Source of the DNA: CALLPQ01 sp039819545
GTDB lineage: Bacteria > Pseudomonadota > Alphaproteobacteria > Caulobacterales > Parvularculaceae
Length of the DNA stretch: 64,000 nucleotides
Direction: 5' to 3'
NCBI GenBank assembly: GCA_039819545.1
Contig: JBCBRS010000007.1
Coordinates: forward strand, 62,001 to 126,000
Below are positions 9,236 through 17,614 of the stretch, one piece after another. The position numbers and the translations under genes are program-made. Every line of letters starts with the position of its first letter. The stretch's first letter is position 1. The notes beneath the pieces are model-generated. The model was given only the letters and a program-made list of their open reading frames with translations, was not told where the DNA came from and searched no databases.

Positions 9236-9789
9236 GAACCATAGCCCATCATGGCAATCACAATGGTAATTTCCTCACCAGCCGTTGCCTCTGAAAGCGT
9301 GAATTTCATTTGATTGAACCGTGGCGGGCCAAAAAAACCGCGCGCGTTTCCACTGTTGCCCGTTGGCTCGTCAGGGATACCTCGGCTGTTGAAATCCAGA
9401 CGCTGATTGCCGTTCGTGTCGTGAAAAGCGCTGATTGCGTAAACCCCTGAGGGGACATCCTCAAACGTTATCGCCGCGCCTTCTGCTGCATTCACACGCG
9501 CGTTCATCATGCACGGCTCTTCGCCAAGCTTTGCATATTGCGCCTTCGTACAAAGGCTCGCCCAAATCATCTCTTTGGGCGCTGTGACATTTTCAAAAAT
9601 AACAGTGACCGTGTGGGTGTCGTCTTTGTTGCTCTCGGTGCTATCGGCCGCCAGAGCGGGGAACGCCATAGCGGCACAGCATGCGGCGAGTTTGACAAAG
9701 GTGCGAGGATCTCGACCGCGGGGGTGTGTTGATTGCGGCAATTGACGTCTCTTCTGATCTGTGTTTCTCCGTCTTCCTACAGAATACAT
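9232..9789 (-). CDS. DUF2141 domain secreted protein
   Basis: Predicted 185-residue exported protein of unknown function. The ATG at 9789 is preferred over an upstream in-frame start because GGAAGA lies six bases before it. A long basic N-region (to about residue 28) precedes a hydrophobic segment, LAACCAAMAFPALAA. The DUF2141 core shows the two Cys (SLCTKAQYAKLGEEPCM), the GVYAISAFHDTNGNQRLD motif and GFFGPPRFNQMKF, characteristic of this periplasmic beta-sandwich family. Its stop overlaps the start of the TonB receptor gene. The divergent LytTR gene begins about 80 bases away, so the shared spacer likely holds both promoters. Confidence 0.85.
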   Translation of the reverse strand: MYSVGRRRNTDQKRRQLPQSTHPRGRDPRTFVKLAACCAAMAFPALAADSTESNKDDTHTVTVIFENVTAPKEMIWASLCTKAQYAKLGEEPCMMNARVNAAEGAAITFEDVPSGVYAISAFHDTNGNQRLDFNSRGIPDEPTGNSGNARGFFGPPRFNQMKFTLSEATAGEEITIVIAMMGYGS

Positions 9790-9870
9790 TGAGTCTTCCT
9801 CCGTGTCGGGTTGGCGGTATTGGTTTGGCAGCAATACGGTCCACGCAGCGACCCCGAAAAGGAAGCGACA

Positions 9871-10752
9871 ATGCAGCAATGGCGACAGATATTTCACCGG
9901 TGGCGGGAATTGACCGCTCATAAATCACGAACGGTCACGGGTTTAGAACGCCAGTTAAACCGAGGGGGTGCCTACCGTTGGGCGCTCGCGCTCATTCTGG
10001 GCGTCGGTGCGGGGTATGTGGGCCCATTTGGTACCTATAATTACGCCCCGCTTTATTTCCGGTTGCCCTACTGGATCGTCACAATCACGCTGAGTTTTGC
10101 GATTTGGGCGGCCATCAAGGCCATTGGAGAGCGCTTTATTCGCAATTGGCCGTATGAGGCATCGGAAACGGTGATCATGGTGCCTTTCGCTATCGTAAAC
10201 TCGCTGGCGCTTGTTGCAATGCACGCCGCCTCAAATGCGCTATTGGCTTCACGGTTCCCCACCAACTGGTCGAGCTTTTTCATCGGCCACATCCTACTCA
10301 CGAGCCTTGTGGTCTTGCCGACGATCTATCTCGCTAAACGGCTGGTTAGAAATGCGAGTGCGCAGGGTGGTAGCGACGCCATTCGTTTTCTCACTGAGAA
10401 GCTGCCGCCACAATTGCGCGGAAGGCGACCGTTCGCGCTGGCCGCGGAGGGGCATTATGTGCGGGTGTACACGGATGCAGGCGAAGGGCTGGTGACGTTA
10501 AAATTTGACGATGCGTTGCGGTCGGTGGAGGGCATACCCGGCGTGCAAACCCATCGGTCCTGGTGGGTCGCGATAGAGCAGATTGAGGCGATCCGCCGAG
10601 CAGGGTCGGCCTATGAAGTGACATTGGCCTCCGGCCTCGCGGTACCGGTTGGACGGCGTCGATACAAATTTATTGAGGGTGTTTTGGCAAAAGCGGGCAA
10701 GCCCAACGCTGACAAGGCCAGTACGGACGCGTCCATTCCCTTGAATCGCTAG
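9871..10752 (+). CDS. Membrane-bound LytTR-family transcription regulator
   Basis: Predicted DNA-binding regulator anchored in the inner membrane. The N-terminal half has four hydrophobic segments (about residues 32-145). The C-terminal LytTR domain (about 190-290) shows PFALAAEGHYVRVYT, GVQTHRSWWVAI and VPVGRRRYKF, the normal pattern of this beta-type DNA-binding fold. ATG at 9871 is preceded by AAGGAAG; a longer upstream start would be TTG without a ribosome site. It is divergent from the DUF2141-TonB receptor pair and is the obvious candidate to regulate it, possibly sensing a membrane signal directly since no histidine kinase is present. Confidence 0.85.
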   Translation: MQQWRQIFHRWRELTAHKSRTVTGLERQLNRGGAYRWALALILGVGAGYVGPFGTYNYAPLYFRLPYWIVTITLSFAIWAAIKAIGERFIRNWPYEASETVIMVPFAIVNSLALVAMHAASNALLASRFPTNWSSFFIGHILLTSLVVLPTIYLAKRLVRNASAQGGSDAIRFLTEKLPPQLRGRRPFALAAEGHYVRVYTDAGEGLVTLKFDDALRSVEGIPGVQTHRSWWVAIEQIEAIRRAGSAYEVTLASGLAVPVGRRRYKFIEGVLAKAGKPNADKASTDASIPLNR

Positions 10753-10871
10753 ACCAGGCGCCCGCATTTTTACCTTGTAGTATCCCCTCGCCTCTAGTGT
10801 TTTGTGCTACGAATGGCGGGCAAGGGTAGGGCGCGGCGTTTTTAGGCCCTGATGTCAGAAAGGACAGTGCC

Positions 10872-12266
10872 ATGCGCGGCGATGAAATCGCGGGGGAAAC
10901 CCCGGTTGAGGCTCCCACCGAGCGGAAAATTTTTGGTACCGATGGCGTGCGCGGCCCGGCCAATGCAGGGGCGTTGACGCCTGAGGGATTGATGCGCCTT
11001 GGCATGGCCGTGGGTCACGTGTTCCGAAATGGCACACACCGCCACCGGGTGGTGATTGGCAAAGATACGCGGCTTTCCGGGTACATGATCGAGCCTGCGC
11101 TGACCGCAGGGTTCGCCGCCGCAGGCATGGATGTGTTTTTGCTGGGGCCGTTGCCCACGCCGGCCATGGCCATGCTGACGCGGTCCATGCGCGCTGACCT
11201 CGGCGTGATGATCTCTGCCTCCCATAATCCGTACCATGATAATGGTGTGAAATTTTTTGGCCCTGACGGGTTCAAGCTCAGCGATCATACCGAAGCGCGT
11301 ATCGAAGCGCTGATGACGGAGAACCCTGAGAGTGGTCTGGCACCATCGGATATGCTCGGCCGGGTCAAGCGGATTGATGATGCGGCGGCACGCTATATTG
11401 AGTTTGCCAAAAGCGCGTTCCCCCGGGTCCTGTCACTGGAAGGCATCCGTGTGGTGATTGATTGCGCCAATGGAGCCGCTTACAAAGTGGCTCCGACGGT
11501 TTTGTGGGAGCTTGGCGCCGACGTGAAAACCCTCGGTGTTGAGCCCAATGGCTTCAATATCAATCGTCAGTGTGGGTCTACCGCAACGAAGGCCATGCGC
11601 GATGCGGTGCTGGAGTATCGCGCTGATATTGGCGTTGCGCTGGATGGTGATGCTGACCGGGTGATCATTTGCGATGAAAAAGGGGCCATTGTTGATGGCG
11701 ACCAAATCATCGGATTGATCGCAAAGTTCTGGCAGCGCCGGGACAGATTGAAAGGTGGCGGTGTTGCTTCCACGGTCATGGCAAATCTTGGCCTTGAACA
11801 GTACCTCCAATCCCTAAACTTGACGCTTGAGCGTACCCGGGTGGGTGACCGCTATGTGGTCGAGGCGATGCGGGCAAAGGGCATGAATATTGGCGGTGAG
11901 CCGTCTGGTCATGTGATCCTGAGTGATTTCTCCACAACCGGTGATGGTCTGGGTACGGCGCTACAGATTCTGGCTGTGATCGCCTCCGAAGGGATAGCGG
12001 TTTCCGAAGCCTGCCGTAACTTTGAACCCTTTCCGCAGCTTTTGAAAAACGTAAAATACAAAAGCGGTGATCCACTATCCACACCCGGCGTGAAGGCTGC
12101 CATTGCGAGCGCGCAAGAGGCGTTTGGTAAAAGCGGGCGGGTTGTGATCCGCAAATCGGGAACCGAGCCTGTTATCCGTGTTATGGCGGAAGGCGAGAAT
12201 AACGCGCTCGTCCATCGCGCAGTTGATGATATCTGCGCCGCCATAGAGGCTGAAACGCCTGCATAG
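10872..12266 (+). CDS. glmM: Phosphoglucosamine mutase
   Basis: Interconverts glucosamine-6-phosphate and glucosamine-1-phosphate on the route to UDP-GlcNAc for peptidoglycan and LPS. Signatures: RKIFGTDGVRG (about 18-28), the phosphoserine loop MISASHNPYHDNGVKFFG, the Mg-binding DGDADR (ALDGDADRVI), the sugar-binding GEPSGH, and the phosphate-binding RKSGTEPVIRVM near the C-terminal end. At 464 residues it is slightly long because of about 18 extra N-terminal residues; no later start fits before the conserved KIFGTDG. thiD follows after a short gap and may be cotranscribed. Confidence 0.96.
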   Translation: MRGDEIAGETPVEAPTERKIFGTDGVRGPANAGALTPEGLMRLGMAVGHVFRNGTHRHRVVIGKDTRLSGYMIEPALTAGFAAAGMDVFLLGPLPTPAMAMLTRSMRADLGVMISASHNPYHDNGVKFFGPDGFKLSDHTEARIEALMTENPESGLAPSDMLGRVKRIDDAAARYIEFAKSAFPRVLSLEGIRVVIDCANGAAYKVAPTVLWELGADVKTLGVEPNGFNINRQCGSTATKAMRDAVLEYRADIGVALDGDADRVIICDEKGAIVDGDQIIGLIAKFWQRRDRLKGGGVASTVMANLGLEQYLQSLNLTLERTRVGDRYVVEAMRAKGMNIGGEPSGHVILSDFSTTGDGLGTALQILAVIASEGIAVSEACRNFEPFPQLLKNVKYKSGDPLSTPGVKAAIASAQEAFGKSGRVVIRKSGTEPVIRVMAEGENNALVHRAVDDICAAIEAETPA

Positions 12267-12284
12267 GCGCGGGGTAGATTGGCC

Positions 12285-13103
12285 ATGCAAGGGCGGGTAC
12301 TGATCATTGCAGGCTCTGATAGCTCCGGCGGTGCCGGTTTGCAGGCGGATATCAAAACGGTTACCGCGCTTGGTGGCTACGCTATGACGGCGGTCACGGC
12401 GGTGACGGTGCAAAACACCCTCGGTGTGACTGACATCCATCCAATCCCCGTAAAGATCATCCGTGATCAAATTGATGCCTGCCTCAGTGATATCGGTGCC
12501 GATGTTATCAAAATTGGTATGATCGGTAGTGCGGTGGTTGCTAACCGTCTTGCCAATTGTCTTCCACCAGATATCCCGGTTGTCCTTGACCCTGTGCTGG
12601 TCGCCACGAGCGGCGATGCGCTGGGAGACACTGCGCTCGCCGATGTGATCCGCGACGATCTGATACCGCGCGCGGCGATTGTCACACCCAATGTCCACGA
12701 GTTGGCGCATCTTTCGGGCCGGCCCGTCAGCACCATTGAGGCGATGCGCGAGGCGGGGCGTCGGTTATTGGCGTTAATGACCGGTGGACGGGTTATCCTG
12801 AAGGGAAGCCACCTCGAAGACTGCGATCAAATTATTAATATACTTCTGGGTACCGATACTGAAACGGTCATTACAACGCCGCGACTGAACACACCGCATA
12901 CCCACGGTACCGGATGTACCCTTGCAAGCGCCGTGGCGACGGGCCTCGCCCAAGGGTTGACGCAGGAAAAGGCGTTTCAACGGGCGGTTTCCTATGTGCA
13001 CGGTGCGATAGACAATGCCCCTGGCTTTGGCGCTGGCAATGGGCCGCTCAACCACAGTTTTGCCATCGACCCGTTTTCGGTAGATCCTAAGAAAGGCCAC
13101 TAG
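12285..13103 (+). CDS. thiD: Hydroxymethylpyrimidine kinase / phosphomethylpyrimidine kinase
   Basis: Phosphorylates HMP and HMP-P in thiamine biosynthesis. Ribokinase-fold signatures: IAGSDSSGGAGLQADIKT at the start, GMIGSA, VVLDPVLVATSGD, TPNVHELAHLSG, and the catalytic TPHTHGTGCTLASAVA. About 272 residues. ATG at 12285 is preferred to a TTG six bases earlier. It follows glmM by 18 bases and is followed by a phzF-like gene after 3 bases, so glmM-thiD-phzF may be one operon. Confidence 0.94.
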   Translation: MQGRVLIIAGSDSSGGAGLQADIKTVTALGGYAMTAVTAVTVQNTLGVTDIHPIPVKIIRDQIDACLSDIGADVIKIGMIGSAVVANRLANCLPPDIPVVLDPVLVATSGDALGDTALADVIRDDLIPRAAIVTPNVHELAHLSGRPVSTIEAMREAGRRLLALMTGGRVILKGSHLEDCDQIINILLGTDTETVITTPRLNTPHTHGTGCTLASAVATGLAQGLTQEKAFQRAVSYVHGAIDNAPGFGAGNGPLNHSFAIDPFSVDPKKGH

Positions 13104-13106
13104 AAA

Positions 13107-14009
13107 ATGCCGCGTGCTTATGAAATCTGGGATGTGTTTACCGATAGACCGCTAAGCGGTAATCCGCTGGCGGTGGTTTTTGATGCTGCAGGGTTAGAGA
13201 CTGCGCAGATGCAGGCCATCGCGGCGGAGTTCAATCTCTCCGAGACAAGTTTTGTATTCCCGCCGGAAGACCCGGCGCATAAGGCACGGGTACGGATTTT
13301 TACACCCGCTTATGAAATGCCGTTTGCAGGCCACCCCACCGTGGGCACGGCGCTGGCGCTTGCTGCCCGGACACTCTGTCTTGACCGGTTTACGCTGGCG
13401 CTCAATGCCGGATTGTTTCCCATCCGCGTGGAGGCTGATGACGGGGCAAAACGCGCAATTTTTACAAGCCCAAAACTTCCAGCCGAAACTGGTCCGCCGC
13501 CATCGGTTGAGGCGTTGGCGCGTGCCTTGACGCTGAACCCGGCTGATCTGTGGCAGGCAGACCATGCGCCGCGCCGCTGTGGTGCGGGTGGTGTCGATTT
13601 TTTCTATGTGCGCGCAAATGGCGATACGGTGCGCCGGGCGCAGCTTGATAGTGCCGGGTGGAATGCGCTCGCGCTCGACGGTGCTATCGGTATTTATCTT
13701 TATACGGATCAGTGTGAAGATGCAGCGCGACACTGGCACGCGCGGATGTTTGCCCCGTCAGCCGGGGTGGCCGAAGACCCGGCAACTGGCTCTGCTGCAA
13801 CCAGTCTGACGGCCCATGTGGTCATGTCTGCGATTGCCGCTGGTAGCGCTCTGCGCGATGGCGAGCATCACTGGATTGTGGAGCAGGGGTTTGAGATGAA
13901 CCGCCCGAGCCTGATCCACACAAGTGCGTCCCTGACGAATGGTGCGATCAACAAGGTTGAGATTGGCGGACAGGCGGTAAAGGTCGCCAGCGGTATGCTC
14001 AATGTGTGA
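13107..14009 (+). CDS. PhzF-family isomerase/epimerase
   Basis: Member of the diaminopimelate-epimerase-like PhzF family; the substrate cannot be inferred. Family motifs are AYEIWDVFTDRPLSGNPLAVV at the N-terminus, the acidic active-site region EFNLSETSFVFPP, MPFAGHPTVGTA, and EDPATGSAATSL in the second half. At 300 residues it is full length. The start three bases after thiD suggests cotranscription. The gene converges on the EamA transporter, with the two stop codons adjacent. Confidence 0.88.
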   Translation: MPRAYEIWDVFTDRPLSGNPLAVVFDAAGLETAQMQAIAAEFNLSETSFVFPPEDPAHKARVRIFTPAYEMPFAGHPTVGTALALAARTLCLDRFTLALNAGLFPIRVEADDGAKRAIFTSPKLPAETGPPPSVEALARALTLNPADLWQADHAPRRCGAGGVDFFYVRANGDTVRRAQLDSAGWNALALDGAIGIYLYTDQCEDAARHWHARMFAPSAGVAEDPATGSAATSLTAHVVMSAIAAGSALRDGEHHWIVEQGFEMNRPSLIHTSASLTNGAINKVEIGGQAVKVASGMLNV

Positions 14010-14963
14010 TCATGAGTTCACGCGCCGCCGCTGGCTCACATATAAGCCGAGGGTGATGATCGCGAGGGCGACAAACACGAGGGGATGCAGGCGCTCGCCA
14101 AACACGAGCGTGCCCAGCAGCACGGCCCAGATTGGCGTCAGATAGTTTGCATAGGACATAAAGCCGGCACCATTTCGCTGAATAATCACAATAATGATGA
14201 TTGCGCCCAGACCTGTGCTGAACACACCAAGACCAACCACGCACAGCATACTGGTCAGGCTCCAGCCCGCTGGATCATGCTCGGTAAAGAAGAGCGCGGG
14301 GGTCGCAGCGATGGCTGCACTCACAAGGATGCCAGCGGAAAACGCCCGGGGGCGGATTGGCGGTGCCCGGCGGGCGATTACCGCGCTGCCCGCATAGCCG
14401 AGGGTCGCCAGGATCAGCCCAAGCTGCGCGCGGATTGCCTCGCCGCGTGTGGCGGCTGCAAAACTCGGCGTATCGAGTGCTGTGAGGCTTGGAACCAGAA
14501 GCACGACAACCCCCACAAACCCCAGACCAAATCCGGCAATTCGCGGTAGGGTCAGGGCCTCACCGGCAAAGAGTGCCGCAAGCACAATCGTCCAGAGCGG
14601 CATGACGGCCATATAGATGCCAGCAAGGCCGGTGGGCACATATTGCTGCGCCCAGGGAAAGAGCAGAAACGGCACGCTGTTGCCGATAACGCCGCAGGCG
14701 ATCATCGCGATCCAGGCTGAAGACAAGGTCTTGCCACCAACACCACGCTCAAACAAGGGAGGCAGGGATCGGCCTGCCAACGCCATAATGATCAGCATCA
14801 TGACGGCGCCGATCCATAACCGTGCGACCGCCACGACAATAGGCTCAATCGTCTCAATAGCGCCGCGGATCATGGCAAAGGAGGTACCCCCCACAAGGAT
14901 CAGGATGGTCAGCAGCGCCCAGTCAAGCGTGCGGGGCGCCGGGGGTGTGGGGGCTGAAGTCAT
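14010..14963 (-). CDS. DMT/EamA-family transporter
   Basis: Predicted inner-membrane exporter or permease with about ten transmembrane helices in two EamA repeats. Repeat 1 starts near LDWALLTILILVGGTSFAMIRGA; repeat 2 includes RAFSAGILVSAAIAATPALFF. The Met at 14963 is preferred because the 50 residues in front of it in the longer frame are Arg/Gly-rich, non-membrane, and would run across the divergent DUF3445 start. Length is 317 residues. The substrate is unknown; characterised relatives export amino acids or metabolites. Confidence 0.85.
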   Translation of the reverse strand: MTSAPTPPAPRTLDWALLTILILVGGTSFAMIRGAIETIEPIVVAVARLWIGAVMMLIIMALAGRSLPPLFERGVGGKTLSSAWIAMIACGVIGNSVPFLLFPWAQQYVPTGLAGIYMAVMPLWTIVLAALFAGEALTLPRIAGFGLGFVGVVVLLVPSLTALDTPSFAAATRGEAIRAQLGLILATLGYAGSAVIARRAPPIRPRAFSAGILVSAAIAATPALFFTEHDPAGWSLTSMLCVVGLGVFSTGLGAIIIIVIIQRNGAGFMSYANYLTPIWAVLLGTLVFGERLHPLVFVALAIITLGLYVSQRRRVNS

Positions 14964-15028
14964 GAAATCGTGCGTCTTTGATCCGCGCCCTCTTTGCAGG
15001 CCAACACGCGTGCGCCTATAGCGGAGGG

Positions 15029-15874
15029 ATGTCCAGCCCCGTGCTCCACGACCGGCTTTCTTGTCACCCCTGGATGGACCCGCAACGCGCGCGCCTGCCG
15101 GGCTTATCGCCAATCAAGGAGGCAGACTGGCTCCTCCGCGATGGGCGTTATGGTGAGCAGATGGCCTTGCGGGAGCGTTTGCTATGCGACGCGCGTGACG
15201 ATGTTTTTCAGCGTGCACCGGCGGTTGAGCCTGAAGCCGATGCGGTCTCAACGGTTCTGCTTGACTCCGTCCTGCGCATTCTGAAGGCTGACTCGGGTTT
15301 CATCGGCGCTGAAAACGCGGGCGTCATCACCACCCCGGACGGTCGGCTCATTGATCCTGATAAGGATCATCCATTGGTAACGCTTGGCCGCTTGGTTCAG
15401 GAAGATTTTGCGATCCTGACGCCCGATGAGGCCGGACACTATCGCCTGATTGCAGGGCTTATCTGTTTCCCCGCCAGCTGGACCTTGGCGCAGAAAATCG
15501 GGCGCAGCCTCACCGGGCTGCACGGGCCGGTAGCTGCTTATGATGCGGGGCTGGCCGCTCGCCTGAACCGTATCTTTGCCGCACTAAGGCCGGGCATCCT
15601 TCTGACGCGGGCAAACGTGCTGATCTATGCTGATCCCGACCTCTACCAGCCGCGCGCCGAAGGCGAGAGCAAACCTCTACCGGCGGGCGGGCCGCGGTAT
15701 GTGCGGGTGGAACGCCAAACCTTGTACCCGGTCGACGTCCCATCCGTGGCGCGCGCAATTGTCTTTTCTATCCATACCAGCGTGGTCACCGCGGCGCGTC
15801 TTGCGGCCTACGACCCACAGGCTTTTGCTACCCTCAGGGCGCAAAGACCCGGTCTGTTTGAAGACGACCAATAG
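15029..15874 (+). CDS. DUF3445 / heme-dependent oxidative N-demethylase family protein
   Basis: Predicted 281-residue member of DUF3445, whose characterised relatives use heme to demethylate amines. Family features visible: GLSPIKEADWLLRDGRYGEQM near the N-terminus, ICFPASWTLAQKIGRSLTGLHGPV in the middle, and RYVRVERQTLYPV followed by AIVFSIHTSV near the end. GGAGG sits very close to the ATG at 15029, leaving the precise start slightly open. It is divergent from the EamA transporter, about 65 bases apart. The partner subunits seen in multi-component demethylases are not adjacent, so the substrate is open. Confidence 0.8.
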   Translation: MSSPVLHDRLSCHPWMDPQRARLPGLSPIKEADWLLRDGRYGEQMALRERLLCDARDDVFQRAPAVEPEADAVSTVLLDSVLRILKADSGFIGAENAGVITTPDGRLIDPDKDHPLVTLGRLVQEDFAILTPDEAGHYRLIAGLICFPASWTLAQKIGRSLTGLHGPVAAYDAGLAARLNRIFAALRPGILLTRANVLIYADPDLYQPRAEGESKPLPAGGPRYVRVERQTLYPVDVPSVARAIVFSIHTSVVTAARLAAYDPQAFATLRAQRPGLFEDDQ

Positions 15875-15961
15875 GGTGACCAATGGCTTTGCGCCTCTGC
15901 GGGTTCTGCGCTAAACGCACCTCAACACAACACACCCAAACAGGAAATTCAGGAGATAGAC

Positions 15962-16924
15962 ATGGCCCGGAATAAAATCGCGCTCATCGGCGCAGGCATG
16001 ATCGGGGGCACCCTTGCCCACATCGCCGCCCAAAAGGAACTGGGCGATGTTGTCCTGTTTGATATCGTTGAAGGGATCCCGGAAGGCAAAGGTCTCGATA
16101 TCGCGCAAAGCGCCCCGGTTGATGGCTATGACAGCCGGCTGAAAGGCACCCAGGATTACGCCGATATTGCCGGCGCTGACGTATGCATTGTGACCGCTGG
16201 TGTTGCCCGCAAACCGGGAATGAGCCGCGATGATCTGGTGGAGATCAACCTCAAGGTCATGAAATCCGTTGGCGAGGGCATCAAAGCCCATGCCCCAAAC
16301 GCGCTTGTGATCTGCATCACCAATCCGCTGGATGCGATGGTCTGGGCGTTACAGAAATTCTCGGGCCTGCCGCATAACAAGGTTATCGGCATGGCGGGTA
16401 TTCTCGATAGCGCCCGGTTCCGTCACTTCCTCGCCGAAGAGTTTAACGTTTCTGTGGAAAGCGTCACCGCCTTCGTGCTTGGCGGCCATGGCGATACCAT
16501 GGTGCCCCTCACGCGCTATTCAACCGTGGCCGGTATTCCTTTGCCTGACCTGATCGATATGGGGTGGAGCACGCAGGAAAAAATCGACGCCATTGTTGAA
16601 CGTACGCGCAAAGGGGGCGGCGAAATCGTTGGTCTGTTGAAATCCGGGTCAGCCTATTACGCCCCCGCCGCATCGGCTATTCAGATGGCGGAAAGCTTTC
16701 TGAAAGACAAAAAGCTTGTTGTACCGTGTGCGGCCTATCTAAGCGGGGAGTATGGCGTCAAAGACCGTTATGTGGGTGTACCAATCGTCCTTGGCGCGGA
16801 AGGGTGCGAACGGGTTGTCGAGGTTTCATTCTCCGATGAGGAGAAAGCCATGTTCGATCATTCCGTTGCGGCGGTCGAAGACTTGATTGAAAGCTGTATT
16901 AAACTGGCCCCCTCGCTTGGTTAA
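15962..16924 (+). CDS. mdh: Malate dehydrogenase
   Basis: NAD-dependent TCA-cycle enzyme. Rossmann motif GAGMIGGTLAH (residues 10-20); NAD-binding Asp in VVLFDIVEG; substrate Arg in VARKPGMSRDDL (the LDH-like type of MDH found in alphaproteobacteria); proton-relay His in LGGHGDTMVP. Length 320 residues. AGGAG lies about eight bases before the ATG at 15962. The usual alphaproteobacterial neighbours sucCD are absent; the next gene is convergent. Confidence 0.96.
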   Translation: MARNKIALIGAGMIGGTLAHIAAQKELGDVVLFDIVEGIPEGKGLDIAQSAPVDGYDSRLKGTQDYADIAGADVCIVTAGVARKPGMSRDDLVEINLKVMKSVGEGIKAHAPNALVICITNPLDAMVWALQKFSGLPHNKVIGMAGILDSARFRHFLAEEFNVSVESVTAFVLGGHGDTMVPLTRYSTVAGIPLPDLIDMGWSTQEKIDAIVERTRKGGGEIVGLLKSGSAYYAPAASAIQMAESFLKDKKLVVPCAAYLSGEYGVKDRYVGVPIVLGAEGCERVVEVSFSDEEKAMFDHSVAAVEDLIESCIKLAPSLG

Positions 16925-16955
16925 GCGCGGGAGGCGTTCTGACCACCGGGGATGC

Positions 16956-17486
16956 TTAAAAGGCGTATTCCCCGGGGGGCAGGGGCGCGGCCCGTCGCCC
17001 ATTGGGGCGTTCCGACGGGAAGCGTCTTTTCTTGTTGCGCCGGTAACCGCTGTAAAACCCCTGGCGAGTGCTGGGGCGGATGCGCCGCTTGCCGCTGTAA
17101 AAGCCGCGAACGGGATTAGTGGATTGTCCTTGTCCGGAATAAAAGCCGCTGACCCGCAATTTACCCACCGCAAAATCAGGGTTGGGGACAAAGACATTGA
17201 TCTCCACAATCTGTTCGACACGCACATTTTCACTCCCGCGCAAGGTTGGAATAGCCGTGCTCTTATCGCTGGCACGCGGTGCCATCGTCGGTGCGCGCAC
17301 CGGCATGACGCGCCAGACGGTCACGCCCTTTTCGGTGGTTTTTTTCACGGTCTTGCCCAATTCGGGCACGGCGCCCGCCGCCAGCGCATGGGGCGTCACC
17401 AACGGCCCGACCAGCAGCGCAGCCGCTACCAAAAAAGCCAAATTGCGAAGCAGCCGCGCATGCCATTGAGAAACAGGACTGATCAT
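16956..17486 (-). CDS. Secreted GFYSG-repeat protein, unknown function
   Basis: I do not recognise a family. The 176-residue product starts after AAGGAG and has a signal-like N-terminus (residues 12-37, ending ALAAGA). A moderately conserved middle (about 38-110) includes VWRVMPVRAP and a beta-like VRVEQIVEINVFVPNPDF. Then the pentapeptide GFYSG occurs three times (114-118, 128-132, 143-147) at 14-15 residue spacing, in a strongly basic, Arg/Lys/Pro-rich tail. It is convergent with mdh. The repeats could be an exported assembly, wall-binding or sorting motif; this is inference only. Confidence 0.65.
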   Translation of the reverse strand: MISPVSQWHARLLRNLAFLVAAALLVGPLVTPHALAAGAVPELGKTVKKTTEKGVTVWRVMPVRAPTMAPRASDKSTAIPTLRGSENVRVEQIVEINVFVPNPDFAVGKLRVSGFYSGQGQSTNPVRGFYSGKRRIRPSTRQGFYSGYRRNKKRRFPSERPNGRRAAPLPPGEYAF

Positions 17487-17614
17487 TGCAACGCTCCTTT
17501 ACCTGTTAAGGATTTGTTAATGTCAGTCTGCGGGCCGCGCGTACGCCGCGCAACAAGAAACCGCTTTGCGCGTTTCCCCTTCGTGCGGTTCCCGGTAAAG
17601 GGGTACCGGGCGTA

